Shown piece by piece: positions 34,462 through 43,972 of a stretch of 64,000 nt of DNA (position 1 is its first letter; every line of letters begins with the position of its first letter). The DNA is from Ignavibacteriaceae bacterium (GTDB taxonomy: Bacteria; Bacteroidota; Ignavibacteria; Ignavibacteriales; Ignavibacteriaceae). Location: the NCBI GenBank assembly GCA_008933765.1, contig WBUK01000012.1, positions 1 through 64,000 of the forward strand, read 5' to 3'. The notes beneath the pieces were generated by a model. That model did not search any database. It saw only the letters and a program-made list of their open reading frames with translations, and had not been told where the DNA came from. A program made the position numbers and the translations under genes.

Positions 34462-36689
34462 ATTTCAATCCTCAGGCTTGCCGATGGAAGAAAGGGCAAC
34501 ATATCAACCCTTTCGCCGGTATCCCTTACAAAATAGAAAATGTTATGCCTGTCGTAAACATTCAACAGGCTGACATCCAGATCGATTTTCGTGAAAAAAA
34601 GCCTGAATGATTTTGAAAGGCTGATATCCAGCCGGTGGTACGAGGGGAGCCGCTGTGCATTCCGTGCGCCGTATAAAAATGCCGGGTCATACTGCCCAAT
34701 TGCATACCACTGCGACCAGGGATCGGGGATGTTCCACTTGTCATAATAGCCTGCAATTCCGGTGAAAGGAAGCCCCGTTGAAAAACGCCACACAGCATTA
34801 ATTTGCCAGCCGTCGTAGAAAATCCACCCTGCCTGAAGGTTTATCGAGTGCCTTGTATCGTATCTTGGCGGAAATTCAAAGCCCCCCTTCGATTTGAAAG
34901 AGTAACCCAGCGAGTAAGAGCCTTTGAAAAAATAGTTCTGCCGTGAAATATCGAAAGCAAAATCCACACCGTAAGACCTGCCATCCGCCTGAACAAAATC
35001 CGGGTCAAGGTTTGTGTATTTAAGTTCGTTAATATCCACGAGGTTAACGATATCTTTGTAGTATGCCTCTAATGAAAATTTGAGCCACTCGGTAAAATAA
35101 TAATCGGCGCCTACGATAAAGTGAGTTGCCTGGGCGGGTTTTAAGTAATCAGGCACAACAACCCACGGCTCGAAAATAGAGATCAGTTCTTCCTCGTTGG
35201 AGAGGGTAACTAAATTTTGCGAAAACCGCCCTATCCCCAAACGAATTGCGAGAATTGGTGCCGGCGTCCAGGTTATGTTGAACCTTGGCTCTAAGAAAAA
35301 CGGCTTTTGCTCTGAAGCGGAGGCTATATTCAGGCGCGTTCCGATGTCGATTTTAACTGTCTCGTGGCGCAAAACCTTATACTTCAGATAAGCAACCATA
35401 TCCAACCCCCTTTTATCTATTTCAGTTTTGCTTCCGAAAAGGTTGGTGAGTTTAAGTTCCGTGTTCAGAATTTTGTTGTAGAAGCCCGCCCAAAGTTCAT
35501 CCCTGCTTTCGAAGATGTATGTAAAGTCCCAGTTGCTGGAAAAGTCGGTAACTACATTTTTTCTGGGTTTTGAAGTGGTTAAATTTGGCATCACCTCACC
35601 GACAAAAGTGGTGTATGTGAACGACATGTTAGAGGAGAGGGGTGAAGCCCACACCTGATACCAGTTCATCCCAAGTGTTGAGTTGTTGAACTTGTAGTCT
35701 TCTTTGGTGGGGTCGTTATTCTCGATTTTATCGTCGCTGAAAAACCCGTGAAAAGTGAACCAGCCGTTCTCGTAAAACTCGGGGTTTGAATAGTTTAGCT
35801 TGAACGAAAGGTCATAAAAATCGAAAGGCGCTGCTCTGTTGTTAAGAAATTTCTGCACCGCTTCCGGGCGGTAGCTCTTGCGCCCGGTAACAAGAAAAGA
35901 GCCGCCGGGAATGGGGCCCTCAACTGAAACTTTACCCGACATGCTGCTTGCGGCGGCAGTTCCCACGAACCGGTTTTTGTTGCCATCCCTCGTTACTACA
36001 TTCAAAATAGAAGAAAGCCTTCCGCCCCATTCAGAAGTGAAGCCGCCTTTGAAAAACTCTAACATTTTAATCATTTCAGGGTCAACCACCGAGAACAGCC
36101 CAAGCGCGTGAAATGGGTTATAGAGCACCGCCCCGTTAACCATAACGGCGTTTTGGTCGCTCCCTCCGCCGCGTACATAATACCGGGCAGTAATATCCCC
36201 GGTCGAAGTAACGCCCGGTGAAATTTTAAGCGCACGGAGCATGTCTGCCTCAACCCCGGCGGGTACGGATTTAATCTGCTCTAACGGAATTTGTTCGATG
36301 CTGATTGAAGGGTCGGTTAGTTCAGGGCGACGGGTACCGGTTATCGAGACTTCATCCAGCGTAAGTGAGCTTGGCACCAGCGCAATGTTCAACTGAGTAA
36401 TTTTTTCGGGGGTTATAGTAACCTGAAGCTCTTTTGTAACATAGCCAATGTTGGAAACAATAACCGTTTTCACGCCCGGTTTAATGCCCGGGATGAAGTA
36501 ATAGCCCTGAATATCACTTGAGGCGCCCTTTTTTTCGCTCTCTATTCTGATGTTAGCAGAAATCACCGAACCACCATGCGTGGAATCTGTTACAAACCCT
36601 CTGAGAGTTCCTGTAGATTGGGAAAAAAGATACGACACCATTAATAAATTGAACAGGAATATTCGTGTTGCGGAAGTGGTAATAGTCAA
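34458..36689 (-). CDS. TonB-dependent receptor with carboxypeptidase-like N-terminal domain
   Basis: The 743-residue product has a signal peptide, a CarboxypepD_reg-like beta domain (about 28-110; GTLRGFVTDSTHGG...), a plug (IEQIPLEQIKSVPAGVEADMLR; YYVRGGGSDQNAVMVNG) and a 22-strand-type barrel with many aromatic girdles. It takes up a ligand across the outer membrane using TonB energy. The partner DUF4249 lipoprotein is translationally coupled. No SusD-like gene is present, so a glycan role is not indicated. Confidence 0.92.
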   Translation of the reverse strand: MTITTSATRIFLFNLLMVSYLFSQSTGTLRGFVTDSTHGGSVISANIRIESEKKGASSDIQGYYFIPGIKPGVKTVIVSNIGYVTKELQVTITPEKITQLNIALVPSSLTLDEVSITGTRRPELTDPSISIEQIPLEQIKSVPAGVEADMLRALKISPGVTSTGDITARYYVRGGGSDQNAVMVNGAVLYNPFHALGLFSVVDPEMIKMLEFFKGGFTSEWGGRLSSILNVVTRDGNKNRFVGTAAASSMSGKVSVEGPIPGGSFLVTGRKSYRPEAVQKFLNNRAAPFDFYDLSFKLNYSNPEFYENGWFTFHGFFSDDKIENNDPTKEDYKFNNSTLGMNWYQVWASPLSSNMSFTYTTFVGEVMPNLTTSKPRKNVVTDFSSNWDFTYIFESRDELWAGFYNKILNTELKLTNLFGSKTEIDKRGLDMVAYLKYKVLRHETVKIDIGTRLNIASASEQKPFFLEPRFNITWTPAPILAIRLGIGRFSQNLVTLSNEEELISIFEPWVVVPDYLKPAQATHFIVGADYYFTEWLKFSLEAYYKDIVNLVDINELKYTNLDPDFVQADGRSYGVDFAFDISRQNYFFKGSYSLGYSFKSKGGFEFPPRYDTRHSINLQAGWIFYDGWQINAVWRFSTGLPFTGIAGYYDKWNIPDPWSQWYAIGQYDPAFLYGARNAQRLPSYHRLDISLSKSFRLFFTKIDLDVSLLNVYDRHNIFYFVRDTGERVDMLPFLPSASLRIEI

Positions 36690-37093
36690 TGTTTCTGCTT
36701 TAATCCAAAAAATTATTTTTCAACTCGGAATTTAAGCAAAAAATATGCGATAATGGTTGGATTGATTCGGTTTTTTGCCTTTTTCGTCGAATCTATTTTA
36801 TAGAAATGCTTACGATAAACGGTTAGGAGCACATCTTACCTTGATCGAGCACTGATTGGAAGGGATTCTAAAGCCGGTTGGTGATTGATCGGAGGGGGAT
36901 CAGAAGCCGGTTGGTGATTGATCGGAAATTGTTCAGAAGCCGGTTGGTGATTGATCAGAAAAGGTTTAGAAACCGGTTAGAGTCAAATCAAAAACGCATA
37001 GTATGCCGGTTAACTCCTTATCAAAAACCGGCCGAAAATCAACCAAAAGCACTTACAAAGCAAGTTTGCAGCGGCAGCAAAACCGGGGAATAA
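36690..37093. repeat. 33-bp tandem repeats in the TonB-receptor/rpiA gap
   Basis: Three 33-bp units start at 36871, 36904 and 36937. Each begins with AAGCCGGTTGGTGATTGATC, identical in all three, and has a variable tail. Partial units lie on both sides. Because 33 is a multiple of three, a spurious 71-codon frame crosses the array. The remaining gap is AT-rich and includes the receptor promoter. Confidence 0.9.
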
Positions 37094-37849
37094 TCAAAAA
37101 GTTTGTGCAGGCGAAACAGAATCGAGCAGGTTTTTGAAAGTTTCTTTTTCACCTTTTCTGATGTGCATCACTCCATTGGGGTATGCGACAATCAAAATAT
37201 CGCACAGATCGATAAAAAGCCCATGCCCGGCGATACCGGCTCTGGCATCAAGCATTTTTGCCATTTTTCTTGCTTTATGAATTCTGCCGAAATTAGCGTC
37301 AATAATAAAGTTTCCATTATCTGTTATGAAAGGTTCGCCTTTGTCATCGGTTCTAACCCTCGCAACGGCATCTAACGATTTAAGAAAATTTAGCTCAGCA
37401 CCCAGTGCTAATGGGAACACTTCAACAGGCAGGTGCCATTTTTCACCCACCCTTTCGGAAAGCTTTGAAGCATCAACTATTATTATTTTCAATGCTGAGT
37501 TTTGCGCAACAATTTTTTCCCTTAACAGGGCGCCACCTCCGCCTTTTATCAGGCGAAGTGCCTGGTCAACCTCGTCGGCACCATCGATGTAAACATCCAA
37601 TTTAACCGTTTCGTCGAACGAAGTGGTGGGGATTTTGTTATCTTTAGCTCGTGCTTCGCTACTCAGCGAGGTTGAAATCGCCTTAATATCTGAAAGTGTA
37701 CCGTTTTTTAAGTTGTTTCCCAACCCATCAATGGCGTATTTTACGGTTGAGCCTGTGCCCAAACCTATTGTGTCGCCGTTTTTAACGAATTTTAGGGCAG
37801 CAAGAGCAGCCTGTTCTTTCAGAACTTCCGTGGGAATCATTTTTTTCAA
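37094..37849 (-). CDS. rpiA: Ribose-5-phosphate isomerase A
   Basis: Interconverts ribose-5-phosphate and ribulose-5-phosphate in the pentose-phosphate pathway. The 251-residue product is slightly longer than typical. Motifs: GLGTGSTVKYAI (phosphate loop), DGADEVD with the catalytic Asp, and KGGGGALLREKIVA. The ATG at 37849 is followed closely by a second in-frame ATG. It is an isolated minus-strand gene. Confidence 0.96.
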   Translation of the reverse strand: MKKMIPTEVLKEQAALAALKFVKNGDTIGLGTGSTVKYAIDGLGNNLKNGTLSDIKAISTSLSSEARAKDNKIPTTSFDETVKLDVYIDGADEVDQALRLIKGGGGALLREKIVAQNSALKIIIVDASKLSERVGEKWHLPVEVFPLALGAELNFLKSLDAVARVRTDDKGEPFITDNGNFIIDANFGRIHKARKMAKMLDARAGIAGHGLFIDLCDILIVAYPNGVMHIRKGEKETFKNLLDSVSPAQTF

Positions 37850-37995
37850 TCTTTTAATATTTATTCGTTAAATTGTTAGTCAGTTTAACTGTTTTAATTG
37901 TGAGTTGCCGATACTAAAACAGTTAAAAACAATATTATATAAAAATTGACCGTTTAACTGCCGGTTTACTTAATTCTTAATTTAGGTACTGAAAT

Positions 37996-38865
37996 ATGCA
38001 AAAATTCTCGAACATTTTTACACTTATTTTGATAGCTTTGTTCCTTGCAGGGGCAAAACTTACAGATACCCCAAAACCGTGGGTGTATAACCCTCGCCTT
38101 CCTGATGAAATAACTGTTTTTGGCGAAAGGGTGCCACTCGATGACCCCGAAGTGAGGGAACGGGTTGAAAATGAACTGATTCTGATGAGCAGGCAGGAGC
38201 ACCTGATGCTTCGCTATTTTAAGCGAGCGGGCAGGTGGTTTCCTTTGTTTGATTCACTCGCGAAGCGTGAAGGGGTGCCGGCTGACATTAAATACCTTGC
38301 TGTTGTTGAAAGCGGCTTGGATAATCTGATTTCACCTGCAAGGGCAACCGGTTTCTGGCAATTCTTAGAGAGTACAGGGAAAATTTACGGTTTGAGAATA
38401 GACGGAGAGGTTGATGAGAGATACGACCCCGAAAAAGCGGCTTTGGCTGCATTTCGGTACCTGAAAGGGGCAAAAAATAAATTCGGATCGTGGGCGGCAG
38501 CGGCAGGATCATATAATATGGGGATTGGCGGGATGGAAAACAGAATTGCTGCCCAACGAAAGAGCAACTATTTCGATTTGCTCCTTCCCGACGAAACGAT
38601 GAAATATGTCCCCAGAATTGCCGCTCTTAAACTGATTTTCGAAAACCCGGCAAAATACGGCTATATCTTAACGGAAGATGATTTCCGGGGGCAGGTGCCC
38701 TACCGTGTTGTGGAGGTAACTTCAACCATCCCAAGTTTGGTTAATTTTGCGATTGAGAACGGAACCTCACTGAAAACTTTGCGATATCTTAATCCGTGGC
38801 TGAGGGGCACACGCCTTACGGTCAGAAGTGGTGCTTCATATCCAATTCGGCTGCCGGTTAGGTGA
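37996..38865 (+). CDS. Periplasmic lytic transglycosylase (SLT domain, MltD-like)
   Basis: The 289-residue product has a signal peptide and an SLT fold with catalytic Glu in AVVESGLDN, then GFWQFLESTGKIYGL, DERYDPEKAALAAFRYL, and AAAGSYNMGIGG, as in MltD/family 1D. It cleaves peptidoglycan with formation of 1,6-anhydro-muramic acid. The tail (VVEVTSTIPSLVNFAIENG...LRYLNPWL) resembles a single degenerate LysM-type unit. It stands alone, divergent from rpiA. Confidence 0.92.
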   Translation: MQKFSNIFTLILIALFLAGAKLTDTPKPWVYNPRLPDEITVFGERVPLDDPEVRERVENELILMSRQEHLMLRYFKRAGRWFPLFDSLAKREGVPADIKYLAVVESGLDNLISPARATGFWQFLESTGKIYGLRIDGEVDERYDPEKAALAAFRYLKGAKNKFGSWAAAAGSYNMGIGGMENRIAAQRKSNYFDLLLPDETMKYVPRIAALKLIFENPAKYGYILTEDDFRGQVPYRVVEVTSTIPSLVNFAIENGTSLKTLRYLNPWLRGTRLTVRSGASYPIRLPVR

Positions 38866-39049
38866 TTGGGGTTAAATTGTGTTTAAAAGGTAACCGGATT
38901 TTGAAAAATTTGCGCCCCCTTTTCGGGATAATTGCAACTAATTAAATGATAAGCGGTTAGCATAACTTTGAGGGATTTCATATTTTCACTGTTGAATTTT
39001 CATCTTTTATTTTTTAACTAATTTTTTACTTAACAAATGAGTAACCAAA

Positions 39050-39889
39050 ATGGACGATAACCGGATTAATATCAGTGTAAATTATCAGGGGCAGGATAAT
39101 CAGGATGACCCTGATTATCCTGAAAACGAAGAGCAGGAACTTTCGCTTGGTGATAAACTAACAGGGTCGGTTATGTCACCCGCCGAAACTTTCGGCTCAA
39201 TCTCAAGATTTGAACTTAAATTAGGTGATTGGCTTGCGCCGCTTTCATTATTGTTAGTTGCCGCAGTTCTTTTTACAATTCTAAAGTTTGCTGACCCGGA
39301 AGTGGCTGCTAAAAACTGGGAAGAACAGCGGGCAAAGGTGGTTCAGCAACTGAAAAAAGAGGGTAAATCTGCCGACGAGATTAAGGATATGGAATCGATG
39401 ATGGACAAGCAAAAAGAGATGATGTCCGGCGGGTTAGGTTATGTCTTTATGGGTGTTCCGATAATAGTCGGTGGTTTTATAATGTTTTTTATTTCAGTGG
39501 CTATTTACTGGGGGTTTGCCAAACTGATTCTGCACAGCCCCATTTCGTATAAAGGGGCTATGATTGCATATTCACTGCCGGCACTTCTGTCGATTGGAGG
39601 GATGATTGTCTCTACAATTTTAACTCTGCTTTTTTCGACAATGTATGTGGATACATCTTTGTCGTCATTTCTGCAGTTGGATTCAGGCTACCTGAAATCA
39701 TATTTTTCGGCGATTGACCCGATTAAAATTGGCGGTGCTTACCTGACCGGTATAGGAATGGCAAAACTTTCTTACAGTGAAAACACAAACAGTTACATCG
39801 CCCTTTCTGTCGGATTGTTGTTTGGGTTTTATTTCCTGATAGGTACTCTTTCTTTGCTGTTTCCCGAGTTTGCAGCCTTTGGAATGTAA
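39050..39889 (+). CDS. Yip1-like integral membrane protein
   Basis: The 279-residue product has an acidic cytoplasmic N-terminus, then five predicted transmembrane helices of the Yip1 type; the first (SLLLVAAVLFTILKF) is followed by a charged loop with KKEGKSADEIKDMESMMDKQKEMM. Yip1-domain proteins of bacteria have no established role. It sits between a lytic transglycosylase and aat, and I see no operon link. Confidence 0.75.
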   Translation: MDDNRINISVNYQGQDNQDDPDYPENEEQELSLGDKLTGSVMSPAETFGSISRFELKLGDWLAPLSLLLVAAVLFTILKFADPEVAAKNWEEQRAKVVQQLKKEGKSADEIKDMESMMDKQKEMMSGGLGYVFMGVPIIVGGFIMFFISVAIYWGFAKLILHSPISYKGAMIAYSLPALLSIGGMIVSTILTLLFSTMYVDTSLSSFLQLDSGYLKSYFSAIDPIKIGGAYLTGIGMAKLSYSENTNSYIALSVGLLFGFYFLIGTLSLLFPEFAAFGM

Positions 39890-40016
39890 CGGAAATTATT
39901 GATTATAACCATAAATTGATACTGTTTTTGAAGTAATACCGTATTTTTAGCTGAGATTTTTTTAATTTGTACTGTTTTTTTTACTAAAACCATTTTCACG
40001 AAAGTGCGCTTAGAGA

Positions 40017-40619
40017 ATGAGTGATCTGATTAAGGACGATAATTTCCTCACCCCGGGAAACATGATCAAGCTCTACTCGATGGGCGCTTTTCCGATGGCG
40101 GAAAGCCGGGATACGCCCGAAGTGAATTGGTATCTCCCTAAAATAAGGGCAATTATTCCGCTTAATGCATTCAACATACCCCGCTCACTGAAAAAAGAGA
40201 TGCAGGGGAGAAATTTTGAAGTGCGGGTGAACGAAAATTTCGACCGGGTTATCAACTCATGCGCCGCACGGTTTGAAACATGGATTAACCGGAAGCTAAT
40301 TAAGGCTTACCGAAACCTCTATAATCTTGGTTATCTTCACACATTAGAGGTTTTTGAAAACGACGAACTACTCGGTGGTTTGTACGGAATTGTTATCGGC
40401 GGAGCTTTCATGGGGGAATCGATGTTCACTGTGAAAAGCCAAGGCTCTAAAATTGCTTTGGTGGAATTGGTGAAACGACTGAACGACCGGGGGTTCGTTA
40501 TTCTGGATGTGCAGTTGATGAACCCACATCTTAAAATGTTCGGCGCTGTTGAAATAGATGAAGAAAGCTATAAGAAACTTCTTAGGGAGGCGTTGCTTAC
40601 CAATGCCTCCTTCCTTTAG
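40017..40619 (+). CDS. aat: Leucyl/phenylalanyl-tRNA-protein transferase
   Basis: Adds Leu or Phe to N-terminal Arg/Lys of proteins, marking them for the ClpSAP N-end rule pathway. The 200-residue product has the family motifs YSMGAFPMA, the INSCA region with ETWI, GGLYGIVIGGAFMGESMF and DVQLMNPHL. The TTTAG stop context is repeated several times just downstream. No clp gene is in the window. Confidence 0.95.
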   Translation: MSDLIKDDNFLTPGNMIKLYSMGAFPMAESRDTPEVNWYLPKIRAIIPLNAFNIPRSLKKEMQGRNFEVRVNENFDRVINSCAARFETWINRKLIKAYRNLYNLGYLHTLEVFENDELLGGLYGIVIGGAFMGESMFTVKSQGSKIALVELVKRLNDRGFVILDVQLMNPHLKMFGAVEIDEESYKKLLREALLTNASFL

Positions 40620-40931
40620 TCTTTAGTTTTTAGTTTTTAATCCTTAGTCTTTATTTTAACTGATTGTTTACCTGCAATGGGTTGCCGGCGTGGGGGGGCG
40701 CTTTTGTAAGATGCTCTCAATTTTCGCAGGGTATTCTTTTCTGCTTGTTCAGGGTTGCAGCTGTAAAAGGTTGCAGTTGTAAAAGGTTGCAAAAGTTCAA
40801 CTTGTGCGCCATAAGTTCAGGAATTTGTAAAACGGAAAGCATTTGAAAGGGTTGCAAAAGTATTTCATTCGCCGTTAGTTCTTATTTCGTGTAACGAACT
40901 TTTTAAGAAAAGTAACCGTTTGTTTTAGTAA
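40620..40931. repeat. Gap with TTTAG and 16-bp GGTTGCAG repeats
   Basis: Immediately after the aat stop, CTTTAG-like motifs recur about five times within 50 bp. At 40752-40800 three 16-bp units (AGGTTGCAGTTGTAAA type) stand in tandem, with a further partial near 40850. No gene is visible. Confidence 0.65.
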
Positions 40932-41156
40932 TTAATTTCCCGCTCCGGTACTCCGTCCGTGTTTTTCCATAATTTTTTGCCATTCCTTTTCTTCCATTAT
41001 TTCCGACTCGTCAATCAGCATAACGGGGATATCGTTTTCAATCCGATATTTTCTTCTGGTTTTGGGGTCAGTTGAGATCAAGAAATTATCCTCGAGCACC
41101 AAGTCAGCTTTGGTTTCCGGGCAGCACATAATGCTTAATAATTCTTCAGATATCAT
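40932..41156 (-). CDS. Trm112-family small protein
   Basis: The 74-residue product has the Trm112/YcaR pattern: MISEELLSIMCCPETKADL, RRKYRIENDIPVMLIDES. Only one Cys pair (CC) is kept of the usual four Cys. Eukaryotic Trm112 activates methyltransferases; bacterial relatives may do the same, but no partner is encoded nearby. Confidence 0.85.
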   Translation of the reverse strand: MISEELLSIMCCPETKADLVLEDNFLISTDPKTRRKYRIENDIPVMLIDESEIMEEKEWQKIMEKHGRSTGAGN

Positions 41157-41250
41157 TTAATTTAATTTCCTTTCGTTTTTTTGTGCGGGGGTTTGTTTTA
41201 CAAACCGGGTTTACTGTTTTTTTACCTTATAGGTAATTATGAAAATCAAC

Positions 41251-41565
41251 CTACCGCTCCTTTGTTCTTCCCAACGATTCCGCCCAGTAAAACAGTTCAG
41301 TAGCCACTTCCTTCGCCGTGGGAGTGGCATCCGGATCGAGAAGCGTAGCAGTTATTTTATCGATCATTTGCCTGTACCACTGTGGATATTTTTCTTTCAG
41401 GAACAAGCCGTCTTCCGTTTTCTGTGCAACAAATGCACCCGTGAAAGCTGAGGTAAATGTGTCGTAATCCGACACTTCACCCGGTCGTGTAAAACTTCCG
41501 GTTGCGCACCCCATCAGAAAAACAACCGGCAAAAGAAATGCGGATAATAAAATCAGGCGCTTCAT
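41251..41565 (-). CDS. Small lipoprotein of unknown function
   Basis: The 104-residue product has a lipoprotein signal (LLPVVFLMGC; lipobox LMGC) and a short helical mature part (YPQWYRQMIDKITATLL, ATELFYWAESLG). I do not recognise a family. It lies in the same direction between Trm112-like and a secreted protein, with gaps that argue for separate units. Confidence 0.75.
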   Translation of the reverse strand: MKRLILLSAFLLPVVFLMGCATGSFTRPGEVSDYDTFTSAFTGAFVAQKTEDGLFLKEKYPQWYRQMIDKITATLLDPDATPTAKEVATELFYWAESLGRTKER

Positions 41566-41686
41566 AACGGTTTCGGCTATACTTCAATACTTTTTTGTAA
41601 ACTTCAATAAACTTAAATAAATTTAAAGGGACTTTTGCTCTGTTACTAAGCGCCGGCTCAATATCATTAAATCTCTGTCAAATTAG

Positions 41687-42520
41687 TCAGAATATAAAGC
41701 TGAAATTAACTTTATATGTATCGGAGAAAAAGGGCGCTTCCGAACCAAAGGGCCAGTTCATTTTCTCTTTCCTTAGTTCATACATTCCGTAAGACAGTGC
41801 ATTTTTTAACAGAAAATAGACAATCGGCGCCGTTTTCGGGGATGATCTGAACACTTTCATTACAAATTTATCGACTAAGTTTTGCCCGATTCCTTCCACT
41901 AACATGCTGCCTGCCCAGTGCCAGAACTTAACCCTGGGGTAGAGAACTGATCGCTCGAACCCAACACCGAGCTCCACCTGATCCGAAAACCGAAACTTCA
42001 CCCCTCCTTCAAACCGGTTGCCAAATTTTACGCCGTCTGTGTAAAGATCAGCAAACTCGCGCAGGGGACCCACAAGGTTTAGGGTATCCATTTTCATAAA
42101 TGCCCACTGCAACATCGAACCGTGGTAAGGCAGAATTGAAACAGAACCTGTTTTGTATGGAATCCCGTTAGTATTCCCAAGACCGACTTTCCAGGCGGAA
42201 GTCTGAAATTCGTTTAGTTTTGCCTCTGTGCCGAGGTCAAATGCTTCCCTTCTGAGAAAAACAAAAGACTCGCTTTCAACCGGCGAGTTGCTGAAAAAAC
42301 TACTGCTGTTCAGATAACCAATTCTTCCCTCGATGCTTCCCGTTTTTGCAAAATCGGTGTTTAAGTTGAAGTGCGAATTGTTTGAAATGCCGGCAGAAAT
42401 TGAAATAAACGGCTTTTGAATCACCCAAAACGAGTCCCAATCGTAGTCAAACCAATCATCTTGTGCTAAAAGAGAAGTGGTTGAAAACAATAACATCATC
42501 AGTACGATTTTTAATTTCAT
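41687..42520 (-). CDS. Secreted outer-membrane-type protein of unknown function
   Basis: The 277-residue product has a signal peptide (KLKIVLMMLLFSTTSLLAQ) and alternating beta strands ending in a Phe (YKVNFSFIF), the usual end of outer-membrane barrels. The early mature region is rich in Trp/Asp (DDWFDYDWDSFW). No named family is recognised. Confidence 0.72.
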   Translation of the reverse strand: MKLKIVLMMLLFSTTSLLAQDDWFDYDWDSFWVIQKPFISISAGISNNSHFNLNTDFAKTGSIEGRIGYLNSSSFFSNSPVESESFVFLRREAFDLGTEAKLNEFQTSAWKVGLGNTNGIPYKTGSVSILPYHGSMLQWAFMKMDTLNLVGPLREFADLYTDGVKFGNRFEGGVKFRFSDQVELGVGFERSVLYPRVKFWHWAGSMLVEGIGQNLVDKFVMKVFRSSPKTAPIVYFLLKNALSYGMYELRKEKMNWPFGSEAPFFSDTYKVNFSFIF

Positions 42521-42708
42521 TTTATGAAACTCCTGTTAATTTTTGTACAAACTTTGTACCAAAACGGGGAAATAAAAGTCATTTTTACTAATTAACTATT
42601 CAAATTTAGTGAATCGGGTTTTTCAGTACAAATTTGGAAACAAAAACTACGCACGAAAAGTTTGTTCTTGCGGCTGATTAGTATCAACTGAAAAAATTAA
42701 TGACCTGC

Positions 42709-42823
42709 GGTTAATCCCTTATTTGTTTGGAAGTGCCGAGTGTGTTGGTTTCTGTTGAATAAAATCTTTGTCTTGCACCAGGTTAATCCCTTATTTGTTT
42801 GGAAGTACCAAGCGTGTTGGTTT
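42709..42823. repeat. Duplicated 3' end of the membrane-protein gene
   Basis: 43 bases at 42781-42823 (last 13 codons, stop and two bases) recur at 42709-42751 with 40 identical, a shift of 72 bp. The downstream copy on the minus strand still reads ETNTLGTSKQIRD plus stop, against KTNTLGTSKQIRD in the gene. Weaker similarity extends further into the coding region. Confidence 0.93.
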
Positions 42824-43622
42824 TATAATCAAATTCTGAACCCATTGCACTGTGAGGTATCAGATACATTAAAATCAAAATAACGAAAGCCGCCAAACCA
42901 AGTTTGAAATTCGGCTTTTTAATGCTCATAACCCAGGCTGCAAACCAGAAAAGAAATGTAACCAAGAGTTTGTTGTCGGTTAAATCCATTCCAAAAGGGA
43001 ATCCGGACCAAAAAACACCGAAAGCATACTTCTGAACTATGGGACCCAGCACCAACCCTCCGATAAGAAGCACCGCAGTGGTAATGAAAGCAAGTTTTGT
43101 GAACGACGGATGTTTTATTATTGCATAAAAACCGGTAATGTTCGAAAAGAACATACCCCCCATCATAAATATTACATGAATAATCAGAAGCCAAGCCGGC
43201 ACTTCACCCTTAAATCGGATAACAACGGTTTCGTTGCCGGTTATTTGGCTCGGTTTGCCTGAATGATCGAAAAGAACCACGGAATATTCAAGTTTACCTG
43301 CCGGTGGTTGCTTCGGAAGGTAGGCTACTAAATGACCTTCTTTGTTGATGAAAGCAACCTCATTGTATGTTTCATCCATTTTGTAACGACGCCAGATGAG
43401 TTTAGCGCCTACCTTGGTGTCGTTCAAAGGAATGATTACGGGGCAGTCAGAAGTGCTGTTGTGCGACCTCGGTAATTTAACGGTGTATTCTGTTCCTTCG
43501 ATTTTGAATGTAAGTTTTTGATCGTAAGTTGGGCCCGTAACTCGCTGGTAATAGCCAAGTGCCACGGTAAGCAACAAGGCTGCCGCCCACCATTTCCATA
43601 AGTTTTTTTTGTTTTCTGCCAA
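42783..43622 (-). CDS. Membrane protein with extracytoplasmic beta domain and four helices
   Basis: The 279-residue product starts with one helix (WWAAALLLTVALGYY), a beta-rich domain with a CPVII-type Cys, then four helices (PAWLLIIHVIFMMGGMFF and on). The basic tip SIKKPNF lies between helices. It resembles uncharacterised Bacteroidota membrane proteins. It is alone between a secreted protein and the SLC13 gene. Function unknown. Confidence 0.75.
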   Translation of the reverse strand: MAENKKNLWKWWAAALLLTVALGYYQRVTGPTYDQKLTFKIEGTEYTVKLPRSHNSTSDCPVIIPLNDTKVGAKLIWRRYKMDETYNEVAFINKEGHLVAYLPKQPPAGKLEYSVVLFDHSGKPSQITGNETVVIRFKGEVPAWLLIIHVIFMMGGMFFSNITGFYAIIKHPSFTKLAFITTAVLLIGGLVLGPIVQKYAFGVFWSGFPFGMDLTDNKLLVTFLFWFAAWVMSIKKPNFKLGLAAFVILILMYLIPHSAMGSEFDYKTNTLGTSKQIRD

Positions 43623-43972
43623 AGTTATCCGGTCTGTTGTGTTGTTTTCAGCTTATAGCTGTTTTTTGAGCGTTTTATAAACTTTTTTTACATTTTAAAG
43701 AAAGGTTTGCAAAAGTTTCTTTTTTCGTTCTCTTATTTGCTTCCTTAATAAGTAGAACCTGCAAAAGTTTTTCTAAATGTTTTCAAAAATACGGATTTTT
43801 TTGTCCAAAATCTTTTTTGGCGTGATTTCTTTTTAACGGATTTTTTTATTTTTTAATTATCGATACTGATTTTTTCAAACGGACTGCAATTGCTTTAGTG
43901 AGATCAGTCTAAGATGTTGTATGTTAGTTATCGAGACTGATTTTTTCCAAACGAACTTCGAAAGACCCTGAA
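43623..43972. other. Divergent gap with a 71-bp-spaced direct repeat
   Basis: The region is T-rich. A block TTATCGATACTGATTTTTTC at 43857 recurs (one base changed) at 43928, displaced 71 bp, just before the SLC13 gene. No promoter is assigned. Confidence 0.55.

Noticed and set aside
36871..36969. CRISPR-like look of the 33-bp repeats
   Set aside because: Only three units with a 12-13-bp variable part and no cas genes; too short for spacers.
36878..37093. A 71-codon plus-strand frame with repeated RLVIDQK-type segments
   Set aside because: It is created by the 33-bp repeat length being a multiple of three; no start signal and no family resemblance.
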